A stretch of 64,000 nt of DNA, taken from assembly GCF_036370855.1 (NCBI RefSeq), contig NC_088099.1, positions 154,722,517-154,786,516 on the forward strand, written 5' to 3'. Shown in pieces: positions 13,201-24,700 of this stretch. Origin of the DNA: Dromaius novaehollandiae. Taxonomy: Eukaryota; Chordata; Aves; Casuariiformes; Dromaiidae. A program made the position numbers and the translations under genes. Within the stretch, counting starts at the first letter, position 1; each line of letters begins with the position of its first letter. The notes beneath the pieces were generated by a model, which did not search any database, was not told the DNA's origin, and saw only the letters and a program-made list of their open reading frames with translations.

Positions 13201-14818
13201 TGGACGCCTTCGAGATGAAAGCACTTGGCCCAAATGGACGATAGACAAAGATTGTTTAACTGATTGCTTTCAAAAAGCAAAATGGATCTTCATCTTTTTT
13301 CTGATCCAAGCAAGCAAATATTCCTCAACTAAAAGTAGGAGATTCCTAATCCTTTGTCTAGGAGTGAAAAATCAGATTTAGACAGTTCTGCAGACTGGCA
13401 ACGAAGACCATCAGGGCCTCCTAGCAACGTTCTCAGAAGCCTTTGCATGCAGACTTGGCTCTGCATTTCAACTGCCTACTGTAAGTGGCAGGCATATACT
13501 TCAGTATATGACTGTATATGGAGTTTATGTCTGGCAGCCCTGAATAGTAGGTGGTCTGAATTGCTCATTACTCTCTGGAACTTAAGATGCCATCAAATTT
13601 GGGGCAGCCAGTTAAGCAGTGTGAACAGAGCTCTTGGGCATGCAATCAAAAGAGGAAAACATTATCCTTTGTGCTAAACTCAGCAAATAGTCTTGAACAG
13701 TTCTTGCATCATTTCCTTAATGCACAGTAAACTGAGAACTAAACCCTCATATAAGCCCTTAGAGATTTTCTGGGGGCTGCTTTTCCCAAGTGCTGTCTAG
13801 CCAGACATGGTGGGATGTTCTTTTGCTGTCTGAAAATATCCCCCTCTTATTTTTACAAGCAATTCTTTTTTTCCATCAAAGAAACCTCTTTTCTTTTTCT
13901 TTGTTAAAATTCTTCATAATTATTTACATCGTGCCTTGGCTAGAGGAGTATTTTGGAGAATTTAACCAGGCAGCAAAAAGCGCCAATTTGGGGCCAGGGG
14001 GAGGAAGGGAGGATTTTTCCCCTCATTAATCTGTTACTGAGGAAAAAAAGTGCTTTCTGCAGCAAAACGCCTCTGACGCTAAGTTTGTATGGTTCTGTCC
14101 CTGAATGTTCCTTGACTGCCTTCTTCTTTAACAAAGGTTGTGTATCATGCATCAGACTTTTTTTTTTAACAGCATTACAAGCACCACACATTTCATACAA
14201 AATATTATTCTTAACATCAGTTTTAATATAGCATAACTACTTTAAGAGTGTACTTCATAAGAATTCCTAAGAAGCTGCAGGTACATAAATGTCCCCTTCT
14301 GCATTTTCTGGCACTTACTGCCAAAATCATTCAAATACAGAGTCCTAGGTATGACGCTAACTGCAAGAAGAGAAACTGATATTTATCCATTTTTACATCT
14401 GAAGAAATTTTTCATTATAAAGAAAGACAATAAGCATTAACCACTGCATTGACAAGTTTGTACCTATTGGTCCTCAAAGATCCAGTCTTGCTTCTTTCAG
14501 AGGGTGTTTCTTTTTCCTTGCACTGTAACTAACTCAAGCAACGTCTGTACTTGAAAACCACACCAACTTCATTATATTGGTACAGTACAAGCACTACAGA
14601 GGCTGGACGATGCAGGGAAGTGTGCTTTATACCCACATAGATGCTGTGATACAGGAAGGCCAAGCGTAAGGCTCTTCTATACAGATAAAAATGAACGTAC
14701 ATAAGCAGCTGCAGTGGTACACCTGCTTATGTGAACAGAGAGTATGCCTACAGAGGCACTAAAATGAATATACTGTATGTGTACACCCATGCATGCACAC
14801 ATCCTTGCAGACCACAAA

Positions 14819-14868
14819 ATATATATATACACATATACATATACATATATATATATACAAATATATAT
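14819..14868. repeat. (TA)n/(CATA)n microsatellite
   Basis: About 50 bases of alternating TA and CATA units, directly preceded by GTGTACACCCATGCATGC-type alternating sequence (from about 14778). It ends about 80 bases before the CpG island begins. Confidence 0.93.
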
Positions 14869-14944
14869 CAGCACGACTTGCTAAAAGGGGTAGGTGGTTT
14901 GAGGCCCAAGCCCCCACTATTGCTACAGAGCTGGTGACACTTAT

Positions 14945-15480
14945 GCAAGCGCAACGTGCAGGACTCCGACCTGCCTTTTCAACCCCCCAAACCGAAAAAG
15001 AGCCCCCAGGCCGCCCCCCCAGACGCCAGCCCAAACCCCCGCCCCCCCGGGCTCCCACTGCGGACCCCCCCTTCCGCCCCGCACGGAAGCGGCCGTTGCC
15101 GCGACGTCACTTCCTGCTCGGCTCGCGCCGGGGCCTGCGGGCACCCCCGAGTGCTTCCGCCCGCGCGTTTCCAAGGCGCCGCGGCGCCGCGAGCGGCCCC
15201 CCGTGAGTAGCGGCCGCGCCCGGAGCGGCCCTGCGGCCCCTGGGGCCGGGCCAGGCCGGGGCGCTGCGCTGCGCTGCGTGCGGGGCGAGCGGCTGCGGCC
15301 TCGGTGTGCCCAGGGAGCCGCCGGGCGCTGCGCGTCGCGGGCCGCGCGGTCGGCAGAGCTGCGGTGCCGCGTCCAAACCCGAAGGGTGCAGCGCCGCGCT
15401 GTCCGCTGTCCGCTGCGCGGTTTCCCCTTGGACACCTAGGACAGCGTGCTGGCCGAGGGGGAGGTAGAGCAGCCGCGTGG
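14945..15480. promoter_or_regulatory. CpG island over the MED30 promoter
   Basis: CpG dinucleotides and G+C are abruptly dense from about 14945 to 15480, with a weaker CpG shoulder through coding exon 1 to about 15720, while the flanks are AT-rich. It contains a 14-bp palindrome GGCGCCGCGGCGCC (15175-15188) and a short GCTGC repeat near 15262. This is the usual setting for a housekeeping promoter such as that of a Mediator subunit. Long open frames on both strands inside it are composition artefacts. Confidence 0.9.
15066..15120 (+). promoter_or_regulatory. Probable MED30 core promoter: GC box, ETS and CRE-like sites
   Basis: TATA-less stretch with CCGCCCCGC (GC-box/Sp1-like, about 15074-15082), ETS cores CTTCCG (about 15071) and CGGAAG (15084-15089), then GACGTCAC (15103-15110, CRE/ATF-like) overlapping ACTTCCTG (15109-15116, an ETS site on the other strand). 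Clusters of ETS, CRE and GC-box sites just upstream of start sites are typical of CpG-island promoters. The transcription start is inferred to lie between about 15110 and 15200; the sequence does not fix it. Confidence 0.55.
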
Positions 15481-15545
15481 GAGCGTGTTTGTTGTAGTAT
15501 GCTCAAACACGGGCTTAATCACTTCTTCTTAATTCCGTTGTGCAG
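15203..15545 (+). other. Probable 5'-UTR intron of MED30
   Basis: A strong donor, CCC|GTGAGTAG, lies at 15203 and a plausible acceptor, TTCCGTTGTGCAG|C, ends at 15545, with a branch-like CTTAATC about 30 bases upstream. Splicing would join a GC-rich noncoding first exon (ending 15202) to a 32-base leader (15546-15577) directly before the ATG. It would remove ATGs that otherwise precede the MED30 start, including the out-of-frame ATG at 15499. Human MED30 is not known to me to need such an intron, so an unspliced leader starting further 3' remains possible. Confidence 0.45.
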
Positions 15546-15577
15546 CTTGGCCGAGCGGGACTGGACAACATCGAGAG

Positions 15578-15751
15578 ATGTCCACCCCGCCGCTGGCTGG
15601 GGCAGGGATGCCTCCCGGTGCCTTCTCAGGGACACAGGCTCAAGCAGCTCGGGAGGTAAATACGGCTTCGCTCTGTCGCATTGGCCAAGAGACTGTGCAG
15701 GACATCGTGTTTCGAACCATGGAAATCTTCCAGTTGCTGAGGAATATGCAG
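15578..15751 (+). CDS. MED30: MED30 coding exon 1
   Basis: 58 codons from ATG at 15578 to the CAG codon before the donor GTGAGA at 15752. It encodes the low-complexity Gly/Pro/Ala leader and the start of the conserved helical core, ending FQLLRNMQ. The leader differs from human in several residues, as usual for this disordered stretch, while the part from REVNTASL onward is nearly invariant. The context GAGAGATGT has G at -3, an adequate Kozak context. A further in-frame ATG occurs at codon 11. Confidence 0.97.
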
Positions 15752-18700
15752 GTGAGAAATAACTTTTCTTTTAGTGGCCCTAAGTTCTCTTCCTGTGTTC
15801 GTACTACTAACTGCCTATGTATATACTTGGAGGTAGTTTAGGACATTTAAATGCATAGCTGGAACAAACTGCTTTGAAAAGGGGGTTGAGTGCCAAAGTG
15901 TGTATACCGCTATTAATGCATTTGGTTCCTCCTGTATATTACCTGAACAATGAGAACATGGAGAAGGGCTGAAGTGTTCATCTCCCTCCACAATTAATAT
16001 ACTCTTAGGTACTCTCTTAGGTACTCTCTTAGGTAACCTTAATCTGTGTGTTTTCATCTAAGAATAATTAAGTGTGTTTATGTGGCATTTGTGCTTCTAT
16101 ATCCTTGTTATCCTCTAGGGAATAATTTTAGAGGTACTTTTCATATTTTTCTCTAATAATGTTTTGCACTAAAATCTTGTGACACACTTTTTGTTATCAA
16201 AGTGGAAATAATCTTTATTTGGGGCTACTTGCTGGGAAAGCATACAAGTTTGGGTCATTTCTCTGTTGAGAGCAGAAGTGCCCTCAGCTTGAAAGATAAA
16301 CATGAAAATAATCACTCTTGTTCCCTATGTAGTTTCCTTTTTCTGGAAGCTTCCTATTGTCATTATTTTGGGTATAGATGTATGTACTTATAGTTTTACT
16401 AAGTCACTTTGAATATGAGTTTTGTGACCTAGGGATTGAGACCTGCGATACTAGTAACAAGTTGAAAGCAGTGTCCATTTTGAAGACATTAGCTGAGAGT
16501 TACAGGGAGACTGACAATGGCCAAAATGCAAAATGCATGAAGGTGTCTGACAGCACTGATTTGGGACATCAGATGAGCAGATAAGATTCAGAGTTTTACT
16601 GATAAAGAGAGTATCAGAAATTTCAGTGACCTCTGTGAAGATAGCGTGATTATCTTATTTTACAATATAAAAAGAAACCTCTGATTTATTTTAGTTTATT
16701 TAGTTGCTGTGAGAGAAACTTTAGTTTAATACTTCTAACATTTTTGGTTTTATTTTTCTAAGTTACCGAATGGCGTTACTTATCATACTGGGACATATCA
16801 AGACAGACTGGGAAAGCTGCAGGAACATCTCCGTCAACTATCAATACTCTTCAGAAAACTGAGATTAGTCTATGACAAATGCAATGAAAACTGTGCAGGG
16901 CTTGATCCTGTTCCCATAGAAGTAAGTATCTTTATTTTATATATAAACTACAAATCGGAATCGCCTCTCTCTGTTTAGCATATCACCCATTCTCCTCGAC
17001 GGCACCAGGGAGTCACTTTTTAAATGACACTGAAATTCTTCAGTGGACTGACTTCTGCTTATTATTTGGAGCTGGTTGAAAGACTGTGAAACTTTCACAC
17101 TAACAACAACAATTTTTACCAATTGGGAGGGATCCAATTTTGAACTCAAGCTTCACTTCAAATTTTAGTCTTTTCTATCAGGCTTCTTGGCACACTCACC
17201 ACTTTGTTTCTTCTAGGAAAGAAAGCATTGGGTAAATTTTTTTTTTAAGAGGTTGTTTTAATGGGAAAAGTGTACTTTAAGCCCTCAACTGCCAGCCTGG
17301 CTTCCTAACTAACAAGGCTTGTTCCCTTGCTCTTCTTGTCAGTCTGTGCCTGCATAGTTCCTCACTCAGCTATTAACTTGCTGTGCCAGTATGAACCAAA
17401 AATGAACGTGCAGTGGTGGTCAAAAAGTTAACAATGTAATACTTCCAGGAAGTAGGACTGGCCAAATGTTTTTCAAATAAAACTGCGGTTTCTAAAAAAA
17501 TCAGAACTTCATTTTCCCCTCTGCATCAATTAAGTTATTTTTAATTCTTATTGATGCTCTTAAAGGCCATTTTGTGTTACGTTCTGAGTTTCTACAGCTC
17601 TGTAATCACCAGGACTGTGAATTTCTTTTATTGCTGATCTCTGGATTCTGAGACAACTGTATTAACAGGCTTCTAGTTGTATCCTGAATTTTAACCATTT
17701 GAACGTGATGTTTTATATTTGAGTCTTATCACTGGATAGGAATAAAGAAATGAAGGAGTAGCTATACACTCCATTCTGGTCTAATAATCTACTTTTGTCA
17801 GCAGTCACTGCCATGTGTTTCAGAGAAAGGTATTGGGAAACCTTACAGCAAGCAAGCGAGTGACACAACTTTCTCATTTAAAAAAAATAGTTTTCATGGT
17901 TTGTTAAAGTTTGCTTGCATGCAAAAGCTTAATATTTATATCCCCTTAAAATGCTTTTGATGTGTGTTGTTTTCATGTGTAATTGGGATGAGGTACAGTC
18001 ACTCTTTAAAAAAAATTTTTTTTTCTTGTTATCAGGAGAAAAGGAATTTCCACAGGCACAATGACAAATCCCTTTAAATCTTTCTAAACCAAGACCTTCC
18101 TGATCACTTAGGCACAGCCAAGTTTTCTATCAACAGATGGATTTTTTTTTTCATTTTTATCCACTTAGTCTTTGCTGCTCAGAAGTTAGCAGAATGCCTC
18201 CTTCCTCATATTTTATGAGTTAGGGTGAATGAAGTGTCACATCATTTCTCTTAATCAGTTTTCTTAAACTCTTGTTTCATCTTTTCAAGGATAATCTCAA
18301 TCATATTATTTAATGACTGACATTCTAACTGTATCTTTAAAGGATGTCAGCAAATCTCTTTTTAAACAGTCAAATTCTTTAATGGTTTTTCTTTCTACAT
18401 AATTGATTCTTTTCTGTCTAGTGGGATAGATATGTGACGCTCTTTCCTCTTTTTATTTTTTTTAGCCAGTTATGAGCCTTCTTACAAGATTTGATTGAAC
18501 AAGAGAGGCAATTATTCAATGGCTAATTATTTGATCCTTTAGCAATTGGTGTCTGGCAATACTTAGATGAAATGCCACCATCACTCATCATCTTGTCGTG
18601 TTTCGTACTTTCAGCTTGCTTCTGTGGCTCTTCAAGGAGCCTACGATGTACACCCATGCCTCCTCAACCTGCCTTCTTCCTTTACGCTTCCAGCCTGTCT

Positions 18701-21700
18701 CTGTGTATACAGCTACCCAGTGACAATGTTGCCATTACACTCACCCCTGAGTAGTCTGTAGAAGCTATGTACCCCTCTTAAGCAGTTATTTTAAGATACA
18801 TGAAAGTAACTCTTGTTTACTCTGAGATAGCAGGCATAAAGGCATAGCTGCATATTGTTATGTATCTTACTGCAAATGGCATGCAGTAGTTTGTTAGTTT
18901 GTTGCAACTTAATACAAAGATCCCAAGACAAGCCCTCTGTGTGTTCAGGCTCTTAAAGTTGGTTTTATCTTACACCTTCCTTAACTTACACTAGGTATCT
19001 CAATGCGAGGTTGAGAAATACTGCCCAAGACATTTTGTTATTTTTTCTCTCTCTTATTTCCTACTTGTTTCTTGTTTATGGCAAGAAGTTATGTCATTAC
19101 ATTCCGTCAATAAAGATAGTATCTACTAATGTTCACTAGTGTATTATTATTGATTTAAATGTTTGTTTTTGTTGTTAATGTATGTTACTAATTTAATAAA
19201 TATCCTTGTCAACTCTGTTAACGAACAAGGTATGAGATAATTGTGAAGCAGATCTGGCCACAAAGTTTTAACTGATTAAACTTCCTGCTTTATGTATGTA
19301 CTAAGTGTAGTTGTTTGTTAGAATTCACTAGCTTTTCTGAAAGATAGGAGATTGATAGGAGATTTTTAAAGGAGACACACTTTCAAAGTGGTACATTATG
19401 CTTCCCTATGAGAGAGGAGTTTTTTCCAGAAGTATTTAGTAGCTACGCTACTTTTCCACAATTTATTACGTTTGCATACCATAAAGGACTTTCGCTATGC
19501 TTTCATTGCAGAGCTTAGTGTGATAGTTTTCAGGCAATCATTTTGATAAGCCTAAAAAGAATGGCATACAAAAAGTTTTTGTATGAAGGAAATTCAATTT
19601 TCATTGAGTTAAATCAAAATAAGTTTTTATCAGAATACTGAAAGATGCTGCTGAGTGCTTCATAATATTACACCACGACCTGAGTAACAAGTTAATCTGC
19701 ATTCAATGAACTACCTCTTCCCCAATTTTTAGCTTCTATCTTCTTGCTCATTTGCATCAATTACTAGACTTTAATTTGTACGTAATGTGTATGTGAACAA
19801 GGATGTAATTTTGCTATAACTTTAGCTTATCTCAATTCTGTGACACTGAATAATTTTGAAATATTATACAATTTTTGAAAATGGAAAAGGACAGAAAAAA
19901 CAGTAGACTACAGACTTTGTGTAGGTATGTTACATATAAAATGTTATAATTATTTTTGAATAAGATATTAGTAGTTTGAGAGTGTTCTGACACAAGTATG
20001 TATTTATTCTGTATCAAGTATGTTTACTGATTCTTTAAAAATTTTTTTTTAAGGAAGGATACATATGTTAATATTCATTTAGAAATCCTTTATAAAAGAC
20101 TGGCTTCACAGAGGCTTACAGGAAAAGATGGTGCATTATGTGCTTGAGGAGATCAGAGTGGAAAATCCTTATAGAAAAATTCTTATTAGGCAACCGTGGG
20201 CATGGTCTTAAGAATAGCCAACAGAGGCTCACCCAAATAGCAAGTCAGAACTAGGGTATTAACCAAGTGGCTGGTGGCACAATTATATTTAGTATATCAC
20301 TGAAATATTATCATTATAATGATAAATATTATCATTAAATCATTATAATAATGATAACTTCATGTATGTAAAATTTTAAAATGTGGAATAATACTTTTTA
20401 AAATCACATTGTAGTTTGTCAACAATTCAAGGCAAGGTAAGCTGTTGCTGGTGTCGGTCTCATCCTGCCTTGGCTGCTCATTCTCACCATCTATGTTGTC
20501 ACTTCCTGTTTGCTGGCCCAAATATCTGCATAACCACATTTTGGGTCTGATCACTTCCTTAGCCTGTTTCACTCTGCAGTTGCATGGGAAGTTATGCTGG
20601 GAAAAGAGATACTAGAAGTAAGCAACTGAGAGTAGGAAAAGGATGAAAATGCTTCTTTTGATGGTAGTGCTGGCATATGTTGGCTGAAGATTTTGTACAT
20701 AGTGTCCATGTAAACCAAATCTCTTCAACTCTATCAAGGGTATGTTTGCATAAGGATGAATTGACTTGAGGGAGTGTTGCATGATAAACACAATCAGGGA
20801 CACATAATCTGCATTTGAAAAGTATGTCTGTAAATCAGAAGCTAATGCTGTATCATACAGATTTTTTTACTACAAAGAGGCTCATACATTAATATCCTTG
20901 TTACTTTAAAATCAAGGCTGTGGGTTAAAGGAAGTCACTTAAGTGCAGTTTATCCATTGCTTGTTCAGACAACAGAGAAATCTGTGGAGTAGCTTTGTCC
21001 CCAGATAGGAAGTTGGAGTTCAGGAGACAAAACTAGAAATGGACTTCTGCTTTAATAAACCATGAGTCTGTTCTATTTAGCTAATAGGTTGAATGGTACA
21101 TAAAGGAGACTGGTATTCAGAGTACAGATAGTTAGAAAATAATTGACTTTGTATTTCAGTGAGATACAATTTGTTTTGATTTTTTTTTTCTTTTCCTCTT
21201 AAGTCTTGTCTGATCTTGAGTGTGATTTCAGGGTAGCAAGTAGGTTCTTCACTGCAAAGATGTCATACACATAACACTGTTCTCCTGCTCAGAATACCTT
21301 TACGTGACACCCAAAGTTGGTGTTTTCAAAAGTCTAGTCATATAGGCTGCTGACATGGAATGGCAAATTGTGAAGGCAGGGGAAGCTCTTGTGATAAGCA
21401 TTAGACAGGAGCCGTGTTAGTATGCAGCAGATTATTGATCAACAAGAAACACTCAGACTCTGGTTACCTGTTAACTGGTGACAGCAATTTTTCCTGTTAA
21501 TGAAATTCTTAATCTACAGTGTTCGAGAATACAAGAATTACTTGCTTATCAGATATCTTTAATGTTAAGACTGGGTTTTGTGTACAGTTGTGAGATTGCT
21601 TTGGCAATATGTGGAATTGCATCTTTTTGAAGCACAGACTTTTCATGGAGAACGGGCAGAGGCCATTGCAAGGCCTTTGGTTCTGAGGTGATGGAATAAA

Positions 21701-24700
21701 CCCGCTTCCACTTTTTTCGTCTTGGGAAGTTTGAATCTCTGGAGAAAATGGTAGTACCTTCTGTGTCTCCTGCTTTCAGTTTCATTTCTTTTTTTTCTTT
21801 TTTTTAAGTGAGTATTTGTTGTCGTTGCAGCAACTTATTCCATATGTTGAAGAAGATGGATCCAAGCATGATGATCGTGGTGCTGCCAGTCAGCTTCGTT
21901 TTGCTACTGAAGAGAGAAGGGAAATCATGGAAGTAAATAAGGTAAGAAAGTTGAGATTGATTTGCATAGAACAGAAGATGTCACTCTGTCATTACAAAGC
22001 CTGTATTGTTAGATTGCTGTACTAAATGCAGTATGTGTGATGACTGCCATCAAACTTGGTAATAAAAATTTATTGCATGTGACGATTTCAGAATTATCTT
22101 TTAGTAAGCATTTTTTTTTTAACTGTACTTCTGGGTTTAGAGTTTAGGTATCCTGACATTTTTACCTTGTGCCTTTTTATAAACCAATATACTCCTGAAT
22201 GCAGTGTGTTATAATTATGCTTAATCCACTAGATACTGGCAGTGCAGGAAGGTGCCTGCTGGAATTTTTTGACTTGAAAGCTTTCTGTAAGCTACTGGGT
22301 TAAAAATGCATATGGAACATCAGGTGTGTAACTATTACCACGATGTTGTGAATTAATAAGAGATTTTCAAGGTTACTTTTTGTATTTTGGCAATTCAAGA
22401 AAGACCGTTCCTTTTGTTAAACATAGCATTTATTGAGTCATGACACATTCAGAAAAAAAGTACTGTATATGATAAAGATGCTTTAAAATTTTCGGTTTGA
22501 ATGGCAGATACAATTGCTAAAGGTTGATTCAAACCTAAAAATAAATATACTGTAGTAAATGCTAATATAATACTGGAGTTAAAAATATGTAGCTTTACCA
22601 GACCATAGTTCTGAACATTGTTCCTTCAATATCTAAAATACCAGGATAGGATTAATTAAATATTTTTATAGCTCTAATATCTGTAAATGCTATGTAAAAA
22701 GGAGGCATTATCCACAAGAACAACTGAACAAATGAAATGAATGAGTAAAATACTTCTTTAAAGACAGAATAATTGGTGGATTTTCATCTTTTGAAATATT
22801 TCTGGTATTTTCATTTCTCTTCAACAATTAGAGTTAAATAGGCTTTTAAAAATTTTATATATTTAGAAAAATGAATGTGTATTGTACAGGTGAAAATGGG
22901 ATAGGACAAATTTATAGAAAAGCAGTTGTCAGCTTTCCTGTTGTAATTTTTTCTATTCAGTGCTGATGTAACAGGGTTGTATATATTATATTGTACGTAA
23001 TGTTATACTGTGAATTTATGCACATTTATTTGCAATCTTTAACTGTTAATAAGCTCAACTGTCTACATTTGCTGTGTTTCTGATAGTTTTATGACATGTT
23101 TTTGCCCTTGTTGTTGTACTTGTATGCTAATATGTTTTTTAAACCTCCTTGGTATGATCTTGTGAAAAGAATTTCATAAATGTTTATGATGAGATCTAAA
23201 CCTTAAAAAGGTTGATGGTGTTACAGAAGCATTGGTGGCAACTCAATAATTAAGAAAGTATTCAGACATTCACTTAAATCTGGTCCAAAATCTGTATTTA
23301 CATTTAAATGCCGAAACATTTTCCAGCTTTTCCACAATAAATTTTCAGACGATAGTTGAACTTTCTGTAGTATTTTTGTGGACAAATATTTACTAACTGC
23401 TGCAAAAGAAATTTAAACTGCTTCTTTTTGAAACTACACCTTTTTTTTGGTCTCTTTCCATCTGTATAAGCACATCCACTACCAGCTTCAAAGTTCAAAT
23501 TTTACTAAAGTACAGAATAGGAAATGCTTTGTTTTTTTATGACTGGACATAAAGCACTTATTTTTGCAAGAAAAAAATCAATAGAATCAGGTTAATTGCT
23601 CAGATAACCCCTCTGGTTCTTAGCTGGTAGTCCTGATAGCTTTCCACTCCTATATAGTATGTAACTTCTGTCTCCAAATCAGTTTTGCTTAATTTCTTCT
23701 GGTGTAGTTTCAGTAATGTAAAGTCTGGATAAAAATGCTGGGACAAGGAAACTGATGTGACAGATGAGGAAGCTTTATGTGTTCTTGACCCGCTATCTTT
23801 TCTCCCTTTAGCTTGTTCTTTTGCTCTCAGCTTGTCTTTTTTGCTGCAGGTAGTCTGTATCATTTCAATCTGTCATGTTTCCGATACCAAAAAAACATTA
23901 TTGCAATACCTATTTTGACATCATTGAGACATTTGAATTCCTGGGCCTTGCATGGGTCTCTTACTTTTGCCCTTCATTCTATGACTTCCAGCCAGTCTGA
24001 TCTCATTAGCGGCCCACTGTATATACAAGAAACGTTCCCCTGCAGTAGGGAGCTCAACCCAAACTAGTACCTTGTAGCCTCACACAAAAATATCCCCGTC
24101 AGGAGCCACCATCACCTGCTTCCTGTACTCACCTCCTCATTCTGGGGACAGAAGTACCTATTGATGTAGCGCAGTTCCAAAGTACTGTAGTAGCGTTTGA
24201 TGTCAGTTTATAGCCACACCTTTTTATTTCTTTATTTATTCTGCCACATCAGAGATGTTTGATTTTAGGCCAGAAAAGTCCATGCTTTCACCTTGGCTAA
24301 GAAGTACTTGTCCATTAATTTACAATATAGATCAATCTACAAGATAATGAATTCCTGTCCTAGCAATTCAATATTTAACAATTGTAGGTTTAAATAAAAC
24401 CTATTAAGCTTAAAAGTAAAAAGGATTTTTGCCCTATAAGCAGTTACAAAAAAGAGTGCTTGTAAGTATGCACCATTATTATTAAAAAAAAAAATCTATT
24501 CAGTGCTGACTACCTCTGCCTCTTTACTACATGACTCTCTCCCCAGCTTCCCAAAGATGTTGCTTACTCCTTTTATCTGTATTTGCTTTCCAGGACTATA
24601 AATTGGTGAGATGGTTGTCTATTTTCTGGAATTTACTGTTCCAGAATCAGTATAGCATTTGCATTGGTCTACTAGTAGAAACCCTGATCCAGTTTTCATT

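Larger units (their letters stand above)
8368..14818. other. Intergenic DNA between the CR1 copy and the MED30 promoter
   Basis: Mostly unique-looking AT-rich sequence. It contains the repeat tail at 9385 and a CT run at 10236. Open frames of 60-120 codons occur on both strands without similarity to proteins I know. No splice-bounded exon can be supported. Confidence 0.6.

Noticed and set aside
14793..15762. Long open frames on both strands through the CpG island (up to 175 codons)
   Set aside because: Stop codons are rare in such G+C-rich DNA by composition alone; the frames are Arg/Ala/Pro/Gly-rich with no domain, and they conflict with the clear MED30 start.
15304..15762. Open frame overlapping MED30 exon 1 in another frame
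   Set aside because: It is a shadow of the MED30 exon and its leader; no known product. Its ATG at 15499 is of interest only as an upstream ATG.
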